The translations under genes and the position numbers were made by a program. This document shows positions 45,528-56,230 of a stretch of 64,000 bases of DNA, piece by piece; position 1 is the stretch's first letter, and every line of letters starts with the position of its first letter. The notes below the pieces were generated by a model. The model saw nothing but the letters and a program-made list of their open reading frames with translations. It did no database searches and had not been told where the DNA came from. The DNA is from Adiantum capillus-veneris (taxonomy: Eukaryota > Streptophyta > Polypodiopsida > Polypodiales > Pteridaceae): contig CM043959.1 of NCBI GenBank assembly GCA_014529385.2, positions 55,558,253 to 55,622,252 of the forward strand. The letters are read 5' to 3'.

Positions 45528-47876
45528 CTAGGTTTGAATTGGCGTATGTGGTTCCTTTGAAGTCGATATTGTCGTATCTGGTGGAACATTCTTTCTTTCT
45601 GCCTTGATGACTTGGGTCTTAGACATCCTTGTAGTTTTTGTTGTTGATTCTGTTTGTTTCCTCGTGCTATTTGCATGATGTTGCATGACCTTGACAGTTG
45701 TAGATAACTGCTTGTTTGTCATCTTTGGCCGCCCTTCTTGTGTTGTTGGCTCGTTTTGAATTGGCAATTTTGGCCACCATACCAATATAGTCCGTTGCAT
45801 ATTTGACAGATTGACTATGTTTCTTTGAAGTTTTGCTGGCTTTCGGTGTTTTGTCTGTTCTTCTGACTCCTTTTTTATAGGAATTAGGCTATCGTGCCTT
45901 ATCCAAACTTTGTATTTCCGCTTTTGATGTAATTGTGCCTCGGTCATCTCTGTACGCCGTACCCAAACTTGCCTGGTTCCCTGCATGGTTGGTGATTTTT
46001 TATAAGACGTTGTTGGACTTGTAAACTTTGTTTGTTGTTGGGCAGATCTTTGCGGTTGTATTGAATTTTGTTTCCTCCTTGACATGAATTGGTTATATGA
46101 TAAGAAGGGTTCTGAAAAGTTTTCCTTTCTGAACAGTGCCTCATTAGTATCCAAATCAATGAATACCCTGTTAGCTTTCATCCATGACACTGCTAAGATA
46201 CACGGCATTGTTGATCTACTTGGTGGCAGTACATGGAATTTTGTAGTGTACGGGTGTGCCTGCAATGTGATTGGTATTATAATAGACCACAACGTGGTCA
46301 CCTCATCACCCGATGCTACTTTCAACCGGTGTGTCTCTGGGATCGTCTTCATTGGTCCAAGTTTCTGAAAGAGCTCAAAGCTGATGACACTCATTTTTGC
46401 TCCAGTGTCAAGCAATGCATAGATTTCAACTTGTTTTGTGCCTGCATAAGCTTTTATGTAAGGACTACACCATGTATCTTCCAAGTCGTCTAGGATGCTA
46501 TCATCCTGAGCCCTAAGGTCTGTCATGGTCTTTTCTAATTCGTCGCTTTGTATATCCACTTCGATCGTTTGGGATGTTGAAAGAGGATATTCGTCATTCA
46601 TCATTGGGGTGACCATGTTTATTGTCCTGAGAAACTGCTTTCGTTTAGCAATCCGTTCCTTTGCTTTTTGTTGTGCCTGGTCCTGAATTCTTTGTTGTTC
46701 CTGTCTATAGGTTTTTCCATAATGCAGTTGAAACAACATTTCCGGTGTTAAAGGTAGATGATATTTTTTTAAAAGACACCCACTAATCCAGTTCGGCATT
46801 TCTTTTCCATCTAGTGTCGACAGTTTTACTGCTCCGCTGGACGATATTTCTTGGATCAAATAAGGCCCCATTCCCCTTTTCTTTAGCTTTTTGGCATGCT
46901 GTTTAAGGGTGTATACCAAGACATAGTCTCCCGTTTTAAAGTCCTTGTTCTTGACATGTTTGTCAAAAAACTCTTTCTGTTGTCTTTTTTTTGCATATAT
47001 GGCCGCTACAGCATTGAGTCGTAACTCATCTAATTTTTCAAGGTCCTCTAACCGTTCTGAAAGTTCATGTCCCGTCCAGTCCAATTGTTTAGCTACCCTT
47101 AGTGTGGGGATCAAAAAGTCAATAGGCAATATTGCATTTAACCCATATACCATATTAAATGGTGTAGCATTGAGTGTTGTTTTATATGCAACTCGATAAG
47201 CCCACAATGCTGAATAGAGCATTTGATCCCAATCTGTTCTTGTTTTACTAACCAGTTTCGTAAGAACCGTGCACACTATTTTGTTGGTCGCTTCCGCTTG
47301 GCCATTGGCTTGTGGATGATAGGGTGCAGATTTGCGATGAATTACCATAAACTCATTTAAGAGATGTTGGATAACTTCATTTACAAAGTGTGTCCCTCTA
47401 TCACTCACCAGCTCGATTGGAAGGCCATAACGTGTAAACACATATTCATATAAGAATTGTGCCGTGGTTCTAGCGTCTGCTTTCGTTGTGGCTTTTGCTT
47501 CCACCCATTTGGTCATGTAGTCCGTGGCCACTATGATATATTGTGCTTGTGAACGATACACTGGTGGAGAGATAGGACCAACAAAGTCCAATCCCCATTT
47601 AGCGAATGCTCGAGCACTCATCATTGGTCTTAAGGGCATTTCGTCTCTTTTAACTGGTACCTTAGTGCGTTGACATTCATCACACCTTTTCACGAATTCC
47701 GCTGCATCTTGAATCATGGTCGGCCACCATATACCTGCAACCATAATGATTTTTACGGTTCTCTCTGCTGAAAAATGACCTCCTGCTATGCCTGCATGAG
47801 CTTGTTCTAATAATAGAAAGTAGTCATTTTCATGAGGAACTAACCTCAACTGGTCATCAGTTCCTCTTTTATACAA
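45528..47876 (-). CDS. Element D second H2C2 module, integrase, second protease, tail
   Basis: This open frame of 782 codons has these parts. Residues about 1-65 are the second zinc module (LYKRGTDDQLRL, AHAGIAGGHFS, IWWPTM, CDECQ). Residues 80-250 are the integrase core with WGLDFVGPIS, SDRGTHFVNE and NGQAEATNK supplying the D, D, E triad. From about 330 to 390 comes FKTGDYVLVYTLKQHAKKLK ... KKYHLPLT. At 470-590 lies a second retropepsin-like domain: ALLDTGAKMSVIS, then SGDEVTTLW, VLPPSRS, CILAVSWMKANRVFIDL. The remaining tail is Lys/Gln/Thr-rich with VWVRR, VWIRH and VWWPK repeats. It would be made as part of the pol polyprotein; the start shown is not a true initiation site. Confidence 0.9.
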   Translation of the reverse strand: MYKRGTDDQLRLVPHENDYFLLLEQAHAGIAGGHFSAERTVKIIMVAGIWWPTMIQDAAEFVKRCDECQRTKVPVKRDEMPLRPMMSARAFAKWGLDFVGPISPPVYRSQAQYIIVATDYMTKWVEAKATTKADARTTAQFLYEYVFTRYGLPIELVSDRGTHFVNEVIQHLLNEFMVIHRKSAPYHPQANGQAEATNKIVCTVLTKLVSKTRTDWDQMLYSALWAYRVAYKTTLNATPFNMVYGLNAILPIDFLIPTLRVAKQLDWTGHELSERLEDLEKLDELRLNAVAAIYAKKRQQKEFFDKHVKNKDFKTGDYVLVYTLKQHAKKLKKRGMGPYLIQEISSSGAVKLSTLDGKEMPNWISGCLLKKYHLPLTPEMLFQLHYGKTYRQEQQRIQDQAQQKAKERIAKRKQFLRTINMVTPMMNDEYPLSTSQTIEVDIQSDELEKTMTDLRAQDDSILDDLEDTWCSPYIKAYAGTKQVEIYALLDTGAKMSVISFELFQKLGPMKTIPETHRLKVASGDEVTTLWSIIIPITLQAHPYTTKFHVLPPSRSTMPCILAVSWMKANRVFIDLDTNEALFRKENFSEPFLSYNQFMSRRKQNSIQPQRSAQQQTKFTSPTTSYKKSPTMQGTRQVWVRRTEMTEAQLHQKRKYKVWIRHDSLIPIKKESEEQTKHRKPAKLQRNIVNLSNMQRTILVWWPKLPIQNEPTTQEGRPKMTNKQLSTTVKVMQHHANSTRKQTESTTKTTRMSKTQVIKAERKNVPPDTTISTSKEPHTPIQT
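46120..46470 (-). other. Second aspartic-protease domain behind the integrase
   Basis: The catalytic DTGA lies at 46399-46410. The preceding strand (YIKAYAGTKQVEIYALL) and the following SVIS..LFQKLG, a Gly-containing loop and the final ILA-x-SWM fit the retropepsin fold order. The position after the integrase is unusual; the normal protease of this element is at 50960-51400. Element E has the same domain at the same place. Confidence 0.75.
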
Positions 47877-47898
47877 TTGGTCACTAATGAGGGTATAC

Positions 47899-48498
47899 CT
47901 ATAGAGACTTTTTTCTGGCTTTAGACCAATCTCCTGGCAGCTCCTTATTAGTCAAATATTCCACAATAGCATGACTCCATGCGGGTGCTACTGTCACTTG
48001 GTATAATGTGGCATAATCCACAGTGGTATTGGATGTGCAAAAGTCGCATTTCTTGATGTAATTTGCTACATCGCCTGCCATTCTCGGCCAATACACTCCA
48101 AGTCTTCTTAATTGTTCATACATCATTTGATTTCCTCTATGGAATCCCCCTGTTTGTGTGTGGGCCTCCTCTAGATACGCTTCGTACTCCTCTGGGCCTA
48201 TACACAACCTTAGAATCATATCGTTTCCATGATGGTACATTCTTCCCGCAAGCATTGTGTGCTTTCGTGCTTGTCTAACGTCTTCCACCGTGTGTTTGTC
48301 GTCAAGATTCATTCCATATGTCAGCAACGGAATAATTTGCACTGACCATTTCGGTATCATCTCTATATTAAACAGGTATGCGTCTGGGAGATCATCATCT
48401 ACCCCGGTAGCTTTTTCGCCATGTAGTAGTCAAGAAAGGTGGTCTGCTCTTTGATGCGTTTTTCCTTTCTTAACTACTACCGTAAAATCAAACTCCAG
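47899..48498 (-). pseudogene. Element D first H2C2 module
   Basis: The frame 47899-48360 holds MYHHGNDMILRL, EEAHTQTGGFHRG, LGVYWPRMAGDV and CDFC: a full module with His, His, Cys, Cys in place. A linker (YATLYQVTVAPAWSHAIVEYL) leads toward the second module. One base is lost or gained at an A6 run near 47910, which shifts the frame by +1 into the next segment. Upstream, a TGA near 48430 and the TAG at 48499 separate it from RNase H. Confidence 0.85.
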
Positions 48499-51400
48499 CT
48501 ACACAATGAACCATCTTACAGTTCGTCCCGTGTTACAAGGTTTGTTTACTAAGTACAAGAGTGCTTGATGATCCACAAAGAATGTGAATTTGTTCGCGAG
48601 TAAGTAATGCCGAAATTTCTTTACCGCATATATCATACCCAATCCTTCTCTTTCAGTGGTAGTATAATTCTTTTCTGCACTGTTGAGTTTTCTACTAGCA
48701 TAACTGATTGGAAAGTCCGTCTTACCCTCATCTCGTTGTGCTAATATACAGCCTATTGCAAATGCCGAAGCATCTACATGTACATGGAAGATCTTTGACC
48801 AATCTGGTGCTTTTAGAATTGGTGCAGATACCAGTGCATCTTTCAGTTTCTGGAATGACTCCTCACATTCATTTGTCCAAATGAAGAGCGTGATTAGAGT
48901 ATACAAGGGTTTTGCTATTACAGCGTACATGTAGATAAAACGTCGGTAGTATCCACAATGTCCCATAAATGATTGTACCTCTCGTACAGTGTTTGGTCTT
49001 GGCAATTCTATGATCACCTTTACCTTGTCTTCATCAGTGGTAATTCCATTAGCCGACACTATGTGGCCTAAGATTTTACCTTGTCGTACCATGAATACAC
49101 ATTTTTCTGGGTTGAGGCAAATCCTATACGTTCTGCATTTTTCGAATACCTTTCTCAAATGATCTATATGGTCTTCTCTCAATAGAGAATAGACACACAA
49201 GTCGTCCATGTAAATATCCAAGAATTTTCGCAAGTATTCTTTAAAAGCGTGTGTCATTAATCTCTGAAATGTGGCTGGAGCATTGGTCAAGCCAAATGGC
49301 ATTACCCTAAACGCATATATGCCCCATTCTGTTGCAAATGCTGTTTTGTATTGATCTTCTAGTTTGACCCCCAATTGGTTATAACAAGAGAATCCGTCCA
49401 TAAAGCTATAGGCTTGCTTGCCTGCCACTCATTCCAGGACGTGTTCAGTGATAGGAAGAGGGTAGTTGTCCCTTATCGTGGCTACGTTTACCTTCTTGAG
49501 ATTTACACACACTCGTAATTTCCCGTTTTTCTTGGGTACCACCACTATCGGGGACACCCAGTCCGTGTGCTCTATCTCATAAATAAATTCAGTCTCCATT
49601 AGTTTGTCTATCTCCTCTTTTATCCTTTTGGCGAATGTCTCATTATACGTGTATGGACGTTGTTTGCTTGGCTTTGCATCAGACTTCAGAGGGATTGAAT
49701 GTTCACAAATGTTAGGATCCAATCCCTTCAAATCTTTGTACGACCATGCAAATACATCTTGAAATTCCTTAAGTGTTTTGATCAGTAAGTCCTCTTCTTC
49801 TCGACTTAGATCTGTGGCAATGTAAGCAAGTCGCAGATTTTCTCCTGGCTCTGCTAAGTCTATTTTCTTGGCGTTCTCTGGCCCATCGTAGGACTTGTTT
49901 GATTTAGGCTCCCTCATTGGTTGCTGAACCACCAATCTTCTTTCCTGAATGGTGTACTTACAATAGTGAGGAGGTACATCTATCTTTTTACTTCCATCAA
50001 TCTCGTTCGTTCCATCGCTACTTTCCATTTCAGTTGTCCATACATTTTTAATTTTTTGTTTCAACTCATTGTATCTCGTTTTCCTTTCAATTTTCGTCAT
50101 AACTGGGCTACCACAGACATTCAGTTTTTCTGTTGCAACTCTTTTTTTTGGTTTGCTGGTTTTCTTAGGTTTCAACAGTCTGGATTTAAATCCTGAGTCA
50201 ACAACCTTAAGAAATCTTCTTGACACTTTATCCTTAGCACAATCAACAGCATGAATGTTCATAAGGAAATGTGTCTTACCCTTAAACTCCGGCATGGGTC
50301 TCAACCTGGTTGGTGGACTGATATGGTGTCGTTTACTCTTGTATCTTTTTTGGCGTCTCTCACTTTGGTTTGGGAAGTTGTAGAAGACGTCATTGTCTTG
50401 ATCTTGATTGTCGTCTCCCTCCGTATTTTCCGACTTCTCGTCATCCGCGTTATCCTTTTTTTCACTTTGATCAGAAGAATCATAAAATTCTTCTTCTTCC
50501 TGCTTGATTTCTGTAGTGGGGATGTCCACATAGCCCCCTATCTTAATCTCAAGTTTCGTTTGTGTTTTATGGATCCTCATATTCTCAGTATCTCCATCAT
50601 TCTCGTCCTCCTCCACAATTTTGCTCAACATGTAGTATGGTATGCTATCGTAGCCATTCTCATCACAAAATTTGGTGGGAGTGACTTCATTGACGCATAC
50701 ATCCAATGTAGCCAAAATTTGAGACCATTCTAGGGGTTCGAGCTTCTCTTCAGGAAAAGGTTCTCGTATATAGGCATCGTCTTCCAAGACCCTCTCCAGT
50801 GTCCTTTCATTGTTGTCAAATTTACTACATTGAGATGCCCCGCACATCCATATCTCCTTTTTCTTACAAAGCCACGCTGGGACTTCTGATCCACTAATGG
50901 TGGCTGAGTCAAATTCTTCCATAGGGGTTCTAGTGACATCATGGTAGCTATGATTTTTCATGTTTACGCGTGTAGTAGTTTCAGCATGTCTTACATACAA
51001 ATAATCATACCCCCAGTCCTGCACCATTTTGAGTTGCCTCATGAACGGCCTACCAAGGATAATTTCATAGTTGTTCTTCTTGCCGAAATCTACTATGGCA
51101 AAGGTATGTTCGTACTCTATGCCACAGGAAGATACCACAATTGCCTCAAGAAATCCTATAGGCCTTTCTATGTGCCCATCCACCAGTTGCAATTTCATTC
51201 TAGTTGTTCGTATTGCTGGTTTTCCCCATTTTTCCCATAGCATTTTGGTCGCAATGGAAATGCCAGCTCCACTGTCAAGTATTGCCTTAGTCTCTATGCC
51301 ATTATACTCAACTGGTAGGCTTGTGTTGCCGTCTTCACCTTCACAATACTCTTCTACCTTGTTGAGTGGCACTGGTCTAGTGTTGACTTTCTTCCGTTCT

Positions 51401-51546
51401 GTGTCATTAAGCTCGGTTTTGAAGAACTTAAGAGGCGTCCTTATGCCAAATTTTTCAAGAAATTTGCCCACTTCCGTCCACATGCTTGGCCTAATTTTTA
51501 ACAATTCTGCCAATGTGATTGTACACTTGACCGGAGTGGTCAACAA
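48499..51546 (-). pseudogene. Element D protease, linker, RT and RNase H
   Basis: The frames 49429-51546 and 48499-49428 are in the same phase, divided only by TGA at 49429. The protease has AILDSGAGISIATK near residue 90 and EIILGRPFMRQ. A long acidic linker of about 300 residues ends FNFPNQSERRQKR ... FLMNIHAVDCAKDK. RT has WSYKDLKGLDP, SPIVVVPKKNGKLRVCVNLKK, MPFGLTNAPATFQRLM and YMDDLCVYS (YMDD at 49201-49212). RNase H has HVDASAFAIGCILAQ, TTTEREGLGMIYAVKK and FFVDHQALLYLVNKP. An acidic protein segment in the same phase, 51568-51930, precedes it after one TAG. Confidence 0.94.
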
Positions 51547-51934
51547 GTCTGTCAGGATTTTAGTGTCCTATTGATTTGACCCGCCTATTCTTTGAGAAGG
51601 TACTCTTCGAATTTCTGACCTTGCCTCATAGTCCCCCATATATGATGGCAAAGTTCTGAGTGATTGTGGTCTGCTATCTTCAGATGCAACTGAACCATTA
51701 TCCCCTTGAAATGATTTAACGTCTAAATCCCATGGAGGCTTATTCAAGTTCAGCTCCGAGAAAGGCGCTGACTCGGCTGTTTTTGTCTCATATTTTTCTT
51801 GAGCTTTTCGCACCGTTTCCCATAGCTCTTCAGGCCAATTTTCTTCCACAATAGGGGAATATGGTGGAAAATCTTTCAGTGATTCATCAGTGCTATTAGG
51901 TACGTCTTTTGCATCCTCTATATCCGGCAAGGAT

Positions 51935-54412
51935 TTAATGTTTTCTATCTTGTCGGGTATCCTTTGTTCGGTTTTTAGGGCAATCAGGGATCAAGTGAGT
52001 AATTCCACACTTTGTGCAATATGCGTTGACCCTAATGATTTCTTCATGAGGGCAGTCCCTCAGCCAATGGTCTCCACCACACTTGTAGCATGGTCCTTTA
52101 GGTTGTTGAGGTGCTCCTGGAGCTCCTCTTTTTTGGTGTGCAATTCTTTGCCCGCTCATGCCTCCGTTGGCTATGAACAACAGTGTTCTTTCATCCAGGC
52201 TATATCGTCCTTCCCCCGCTGCCTGTGCAGCAGTTGGTGGTCTTGTATTTCCTATCATGCTCCATGGTTCTGGTGTAGATGGTTCGTTTGATGGATAATA
52301 GACAGAGTTCACCGCATATCCATTGGGATCGTCGTAGTATGCATGCATAGGTACCAAAGCCTTCTCATCCGACTCAGTTACTGTGGGTGTGTATCTTATG
52401 CCAACTGGTCGTAATCCTGGTAGGGGTGGTTGTTGTCCCAACACTGGTTGTGGTCTTTCTGCACGTCTAGGTCCTGGAAGATTGCTAGTCTGATATCTAG
52501 GCATCGGTGGGATTTGAGGAGATGTCGCTTGAGCTTGCGGAGCATATGGCCGTTCTCTCACATATCCCTTGTTATAATAACACTCCTCCGTCCCATGGTT
52601 TGTCCATTTTTGTTCAATCGCACATCATTTTGGTTGTTTAGCTTGTGGTTTGGAATACAAGTTAATCTTTTTAAGCACCTCCTCTACAAGCTGCTCTTGG
52701 CTTATTGCTACTTCTCCTTTCAGTGTTGTCTTAGCAGACTTGCTTCCGCTTTGTTGCGAGGAAGAATCATCGTCAAGATCCTTGAACTCACCCTCTTTAT
52801 AGACCGCACAATTGTCCATAAGGTATAGAGCTTCCTTGGTTAAATCATTCAACGTAGTGCTCCTTTTCATATGTAAGTCCTTTTGAAGATCTGCATTCCT
52901 TAGTCCTTGGATAAATATAAGCATAAATCTGGACTGAGTTGGCAGTTCTTCCATGGGGCAGAACTTAACATATCTTTTTAATCGGAGGGCCGCCTTTCGC
53001 ACAGACTCTCCATCTTTCTGTTTGAATTTATGGATTTGCGAGACTGTATTATGAGTTATCCCCCTTTGTGAGAATTCCTTGATAAACTCGTCAAACACTT
53101 CCTCCATAGACTCAAAGTCTCTTCGCTCCACCGAGTCAAACCATGTAGCAGCATCATCCTCTAAGGTTAAACCGAATCTTGCAAATTGGGTAGGAAATTC
53201 TAACACCTCTTCAGCTCTAATTACACGCACAAAGGCTGCTACATGATCTCTCAGATCCCTGATTCTCGTATATTTCTTGTTTACCCATTTTTGCACTTGA
53301 GAAGGTCTAATTATACGATGGTCTACTATCATGGGATCTCCCCGTCCTAGCCGATATACCTCCTCTAGTCTTTTGTAGTGGCCAGGTTCCTCTCCCAGTG
53401 GTGCTCCTAATCCATAATTTCTAACAGTTCTCGTGAGAGATGGTTCATCTCTCCGAACTCGTTCTCGGGGTGTTCTTCCAAGCTCAGTTGACCCCTGAGT
53501 CTTTGGCTTACTCTCTCCTTGATACTGTGCATAGAGTGGTGGTTCTTGTAGATCCCTTAATCCTCGTGCGGTTTGATAACCCTCTCGGGTTCGGTCTTGT
53601 TCTAATGTAGCACTCTGTCGAAGCCATGCCTGCAATGATGGCTGAGTAGCTGGTTGGTCTTGGTAGTTGGACGTCGGTGGTCGGGTAGAATGTGAAGTAG
53701 CGTCATACTCTTTTGAAAAGGGATTAGTCGACTTGCTAGGGGTGTAGGTGGCTCTTCGTACTTCGTCGGGGCCATAGGTCGATGCTCCCGGAACTGTTGC
53801 CCTTTCAACCTCTTTTGGGAGAATACGTTTGTATTCTCGCCCGTATTTGTCAACAAAAACAATATCCTTCCCCATAGCAGTTTCATAAGAAAATAAGTAA
53901 AGAACCTTGTCTTTGCTTAATTCATTTGGGTAGGGTTCCTTGCATCGAAAGTAAGAGACTATTCCCTCGCTTTCATGCTTGTAAATCCCTACATTCTCAT
54001 TATAGGTTGGGACCCTGGTTGTTTTCTTATCATACATAAAAAGTGCTCCAGGTCGATCGATGTTAGGAGGCGGTTCTTGGGTTTCTGAAACCATTTTACC
54101 TTTTGCCACGTTATCCCCATATCTGTTGTAATCCTCAGGGTTACTCACTATCAGATAGTGGTTCCCCTTTTCGTCTCGGAATCTATCACCATCATCATAG
54201 ACTCGAATTATCTCTAGTCTCTGAGCCGGTCTTTCTTCAATACAAATACACTTGCGTCCTCGATAGTCATAATAAACTAAGGCTCCCCTCGAGTTAGTTC
54301 CTTCCAAGAAGATTATAGTGAACTGGGTTTCGTTTAAAGGATGTAGGGAGGTGCTCCCCCCTAGCATTGGTCCTTCACCGTTGAAACCTCTTGGCTGTTG
54401 ACTCCCCGTCAT
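51935..54412 (-). pseudogene. Element D gag
   Basis: The frame 54412-52625 and the frame 52561-51935 are in one phase, parted by a TGA at 52625 where element C has TGG. The first 250 residues form an unusual domain with repeated F/Y-x-D-x2-G-x3-Y blocks (RVYDDGDRFRDEKGNHYLI, VFVDKYGREYKRILP). A Pro/Thr/Arg-rich stretch follows, then capsid (FGLTLEDDAATWFDSVE, KQKDGESVRKAALRLKRY) and two knuckles, CYKCGGDHWLRDC and CTKCGITHLIPDC, the second with His shifted. The stop at 51935 overlaps the pol phase, which needs a +1 shift. Confidence 0.9.
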
Positions 54413-56211
54413 GAAGAAGGACTTTTTCGACGAAGTGTCAGTATACCCTCTTCAATGATTGGTGATAATGGGTCTAGCCTCGTCTGAGTTACACTCTCTT
54501 CGGTGGACGTGGTGCTAATTTGACTTTTGACACTTTTAGCTCCCGACTTAACAAAGGCTCCTGACCTTAAATACATAAGAATGAAAGTTTGGTTGCAAAC
54601 TTAAAGCTTACCTGGACTCCTTCTTCCTGTATGGCTTTGTGCTGATCTCCTTCTGGGATCTACACAAGGATGGTTAGTCTGTTCACAAGGGTTTTCCCTG
54701 AATTACCAAAAATCTTTCACGTATATATAGCAACCCCTTAGTCAGTCTTCTGGTGGCCCAATTTCAAATATGAAATGATGGCTGGGATCTATATAGAGAG
54801 TATGTCCTAGCAGTATAGTCACAAATTGAAAAAGTGTCTAATTCACTACTTTCTTAGTCTATTGCGATAGACTGACAATTTGCTCAGCACAAGTCAATTC
54901 AAAATGGTGACTTTACCCTTGAGTTCTAGTTACCCTCTATAGCCTATCCCTCAAGTTTTATGAAGTTTGGAAACTTGGGTTGGGTTTTGGTCCCATTTTA
55001 GTATTTCAGTCAGAGCTTGATTCTCTATCTGACCCTCAGATTGACCTTCAATGTTCTAAATGCCTTGAATTTTGGTGTGTCTGCTATTTAGGCCCTGATA
55101 AAACTCTCCCTAGGGAAAATTTGAAAGAAAAGTTCCCCAACAACAATTTCCTTGGTCTATCGCGATAGACTAGGCACTTTCTCCAATTTTAGCATTTTTC
55201 TCAAGTTTTCACCACAGTTGGTTCAGCCTCCCCTTGTGTAGTGCATTGACCAATTTTGGCACTGTTTGGACATTTGGTCAAAGGCTTCTTGTCCTTGTCT
55301 CTGATTTCAAACTCTAAACACCAGTTTTGAAGTTTTGTGGTCAAAATGGTGTTCAAATTCACTCAATTTTTGTGAGTACCCTTGTATTGATGTGTTAAAC
55401 CTGTGGTGTAAAGGTTTTTTGCTTGTTGCCATTCAATCACCACCTTCATCAGTTTATCGCGATAGACCAGGCAGAGAGCAATATGGACTTAATTTTTTGT
55501 CTGTTTTTGCATAGTCTTGTTCCCTGTGCCCATATAAGTCTATCCCCCAAGCTTTATGAAGTTTGGACTTATTTTGACCTCAAACTCAAGCACTTCACAA
55601 ATTTCACTTTTCTCTGACAATTCACAACTCCATTGCACTTGAAGTGATGAAAATTTGATGACACTTCATCTTAAACTTGTGAACATCAGTCATACCCCAT
55701 GACACACTCAGTTTACCCTTGGCTAATGGTTATATCTCTTCTGGCCTCTTTAGGTTCACTTAGTGTTTCCTTATGACAATCACCTGTTTCTTTTTTGTTG
55801 GTTTTGGTAGCAGTTTTTATGTTTTCTCGAGTGTTGGATCATAAATTTCAATGTCGACTCTTTTCACCCCTTTCAAGGGTATATGGGGTGGGTTTTGCTT
55901 TCAAGGCAAGCAACTGCCTTATTGTTTCTTCTTTTTGTTGGTTTTTTGCGGTTTTACAACGTTTTTCTACTCTATTTCTTCACAAGTATAACAAGCACTC
56001 AAAACCAAAAACCATAACTCCACATTATCCTATTTAACTAAATCTAACTAGTCGCAGACCCTCGACAAGACATAGGCTTCTTGGCTATCCACTAGACCTC
56101 AGGATACTCTATCCTGGATCTTGTTCTAAAAGTTTAAGCTCTCTCTAGTCAAAACTAAAGTAAGCTAACCATCACACGAGTGACATAGATCTCCCTACTT
56201 AAGGTCTTGTG
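54413..56211 (-). other. Leader of element D
   Basis: 1.8 kb between the primer site and the gag ATG without a credible frame. It holds the first palindrome array. Confidence 0.65.
54700..55600. repeat. First palindrome array of element D, in the leader
   Basis: Dyads at 54856-54873 (TTGCG variant), 55154-55171 and 55451-55468, start spacings 298 and 297 bp. The spacers are diverged copies: AAGTTTTATGAAGTTTGG near 54956 recurs as AAGCTTTATGAAGTTTGG near 55550. Confidence 0.88.
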
Positions 56212-56229
56212 TCCCCGGAAGCGGCGCCA
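56212..56229 (-). other. Primer-binding site of element D, tRNA-Asp-like
   Basis: The minus strand reads TGGCGCCGCTTCCGGGGA one base inside the LTR. It differs at two bases from the complement of the plant tRNA-Asp 3' end. Confidence 0.85.
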
Positions 56230-56230
56230 A

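Noticed and set aside
47905-47915. Programmed -1 frameshift at A AAA AAG in D pol
   Set aside because: The downstream frame is +1, not -1; a one-base indel in the A run explains it better.
52430-52828. Plus-strand frame over the D gag end, with hydrophobic stretches that might suggest an envelope protein
   Set aside because: Antisense of the knuckle region; no signal peptide, no envelope-like order, and wrong strand for the element.
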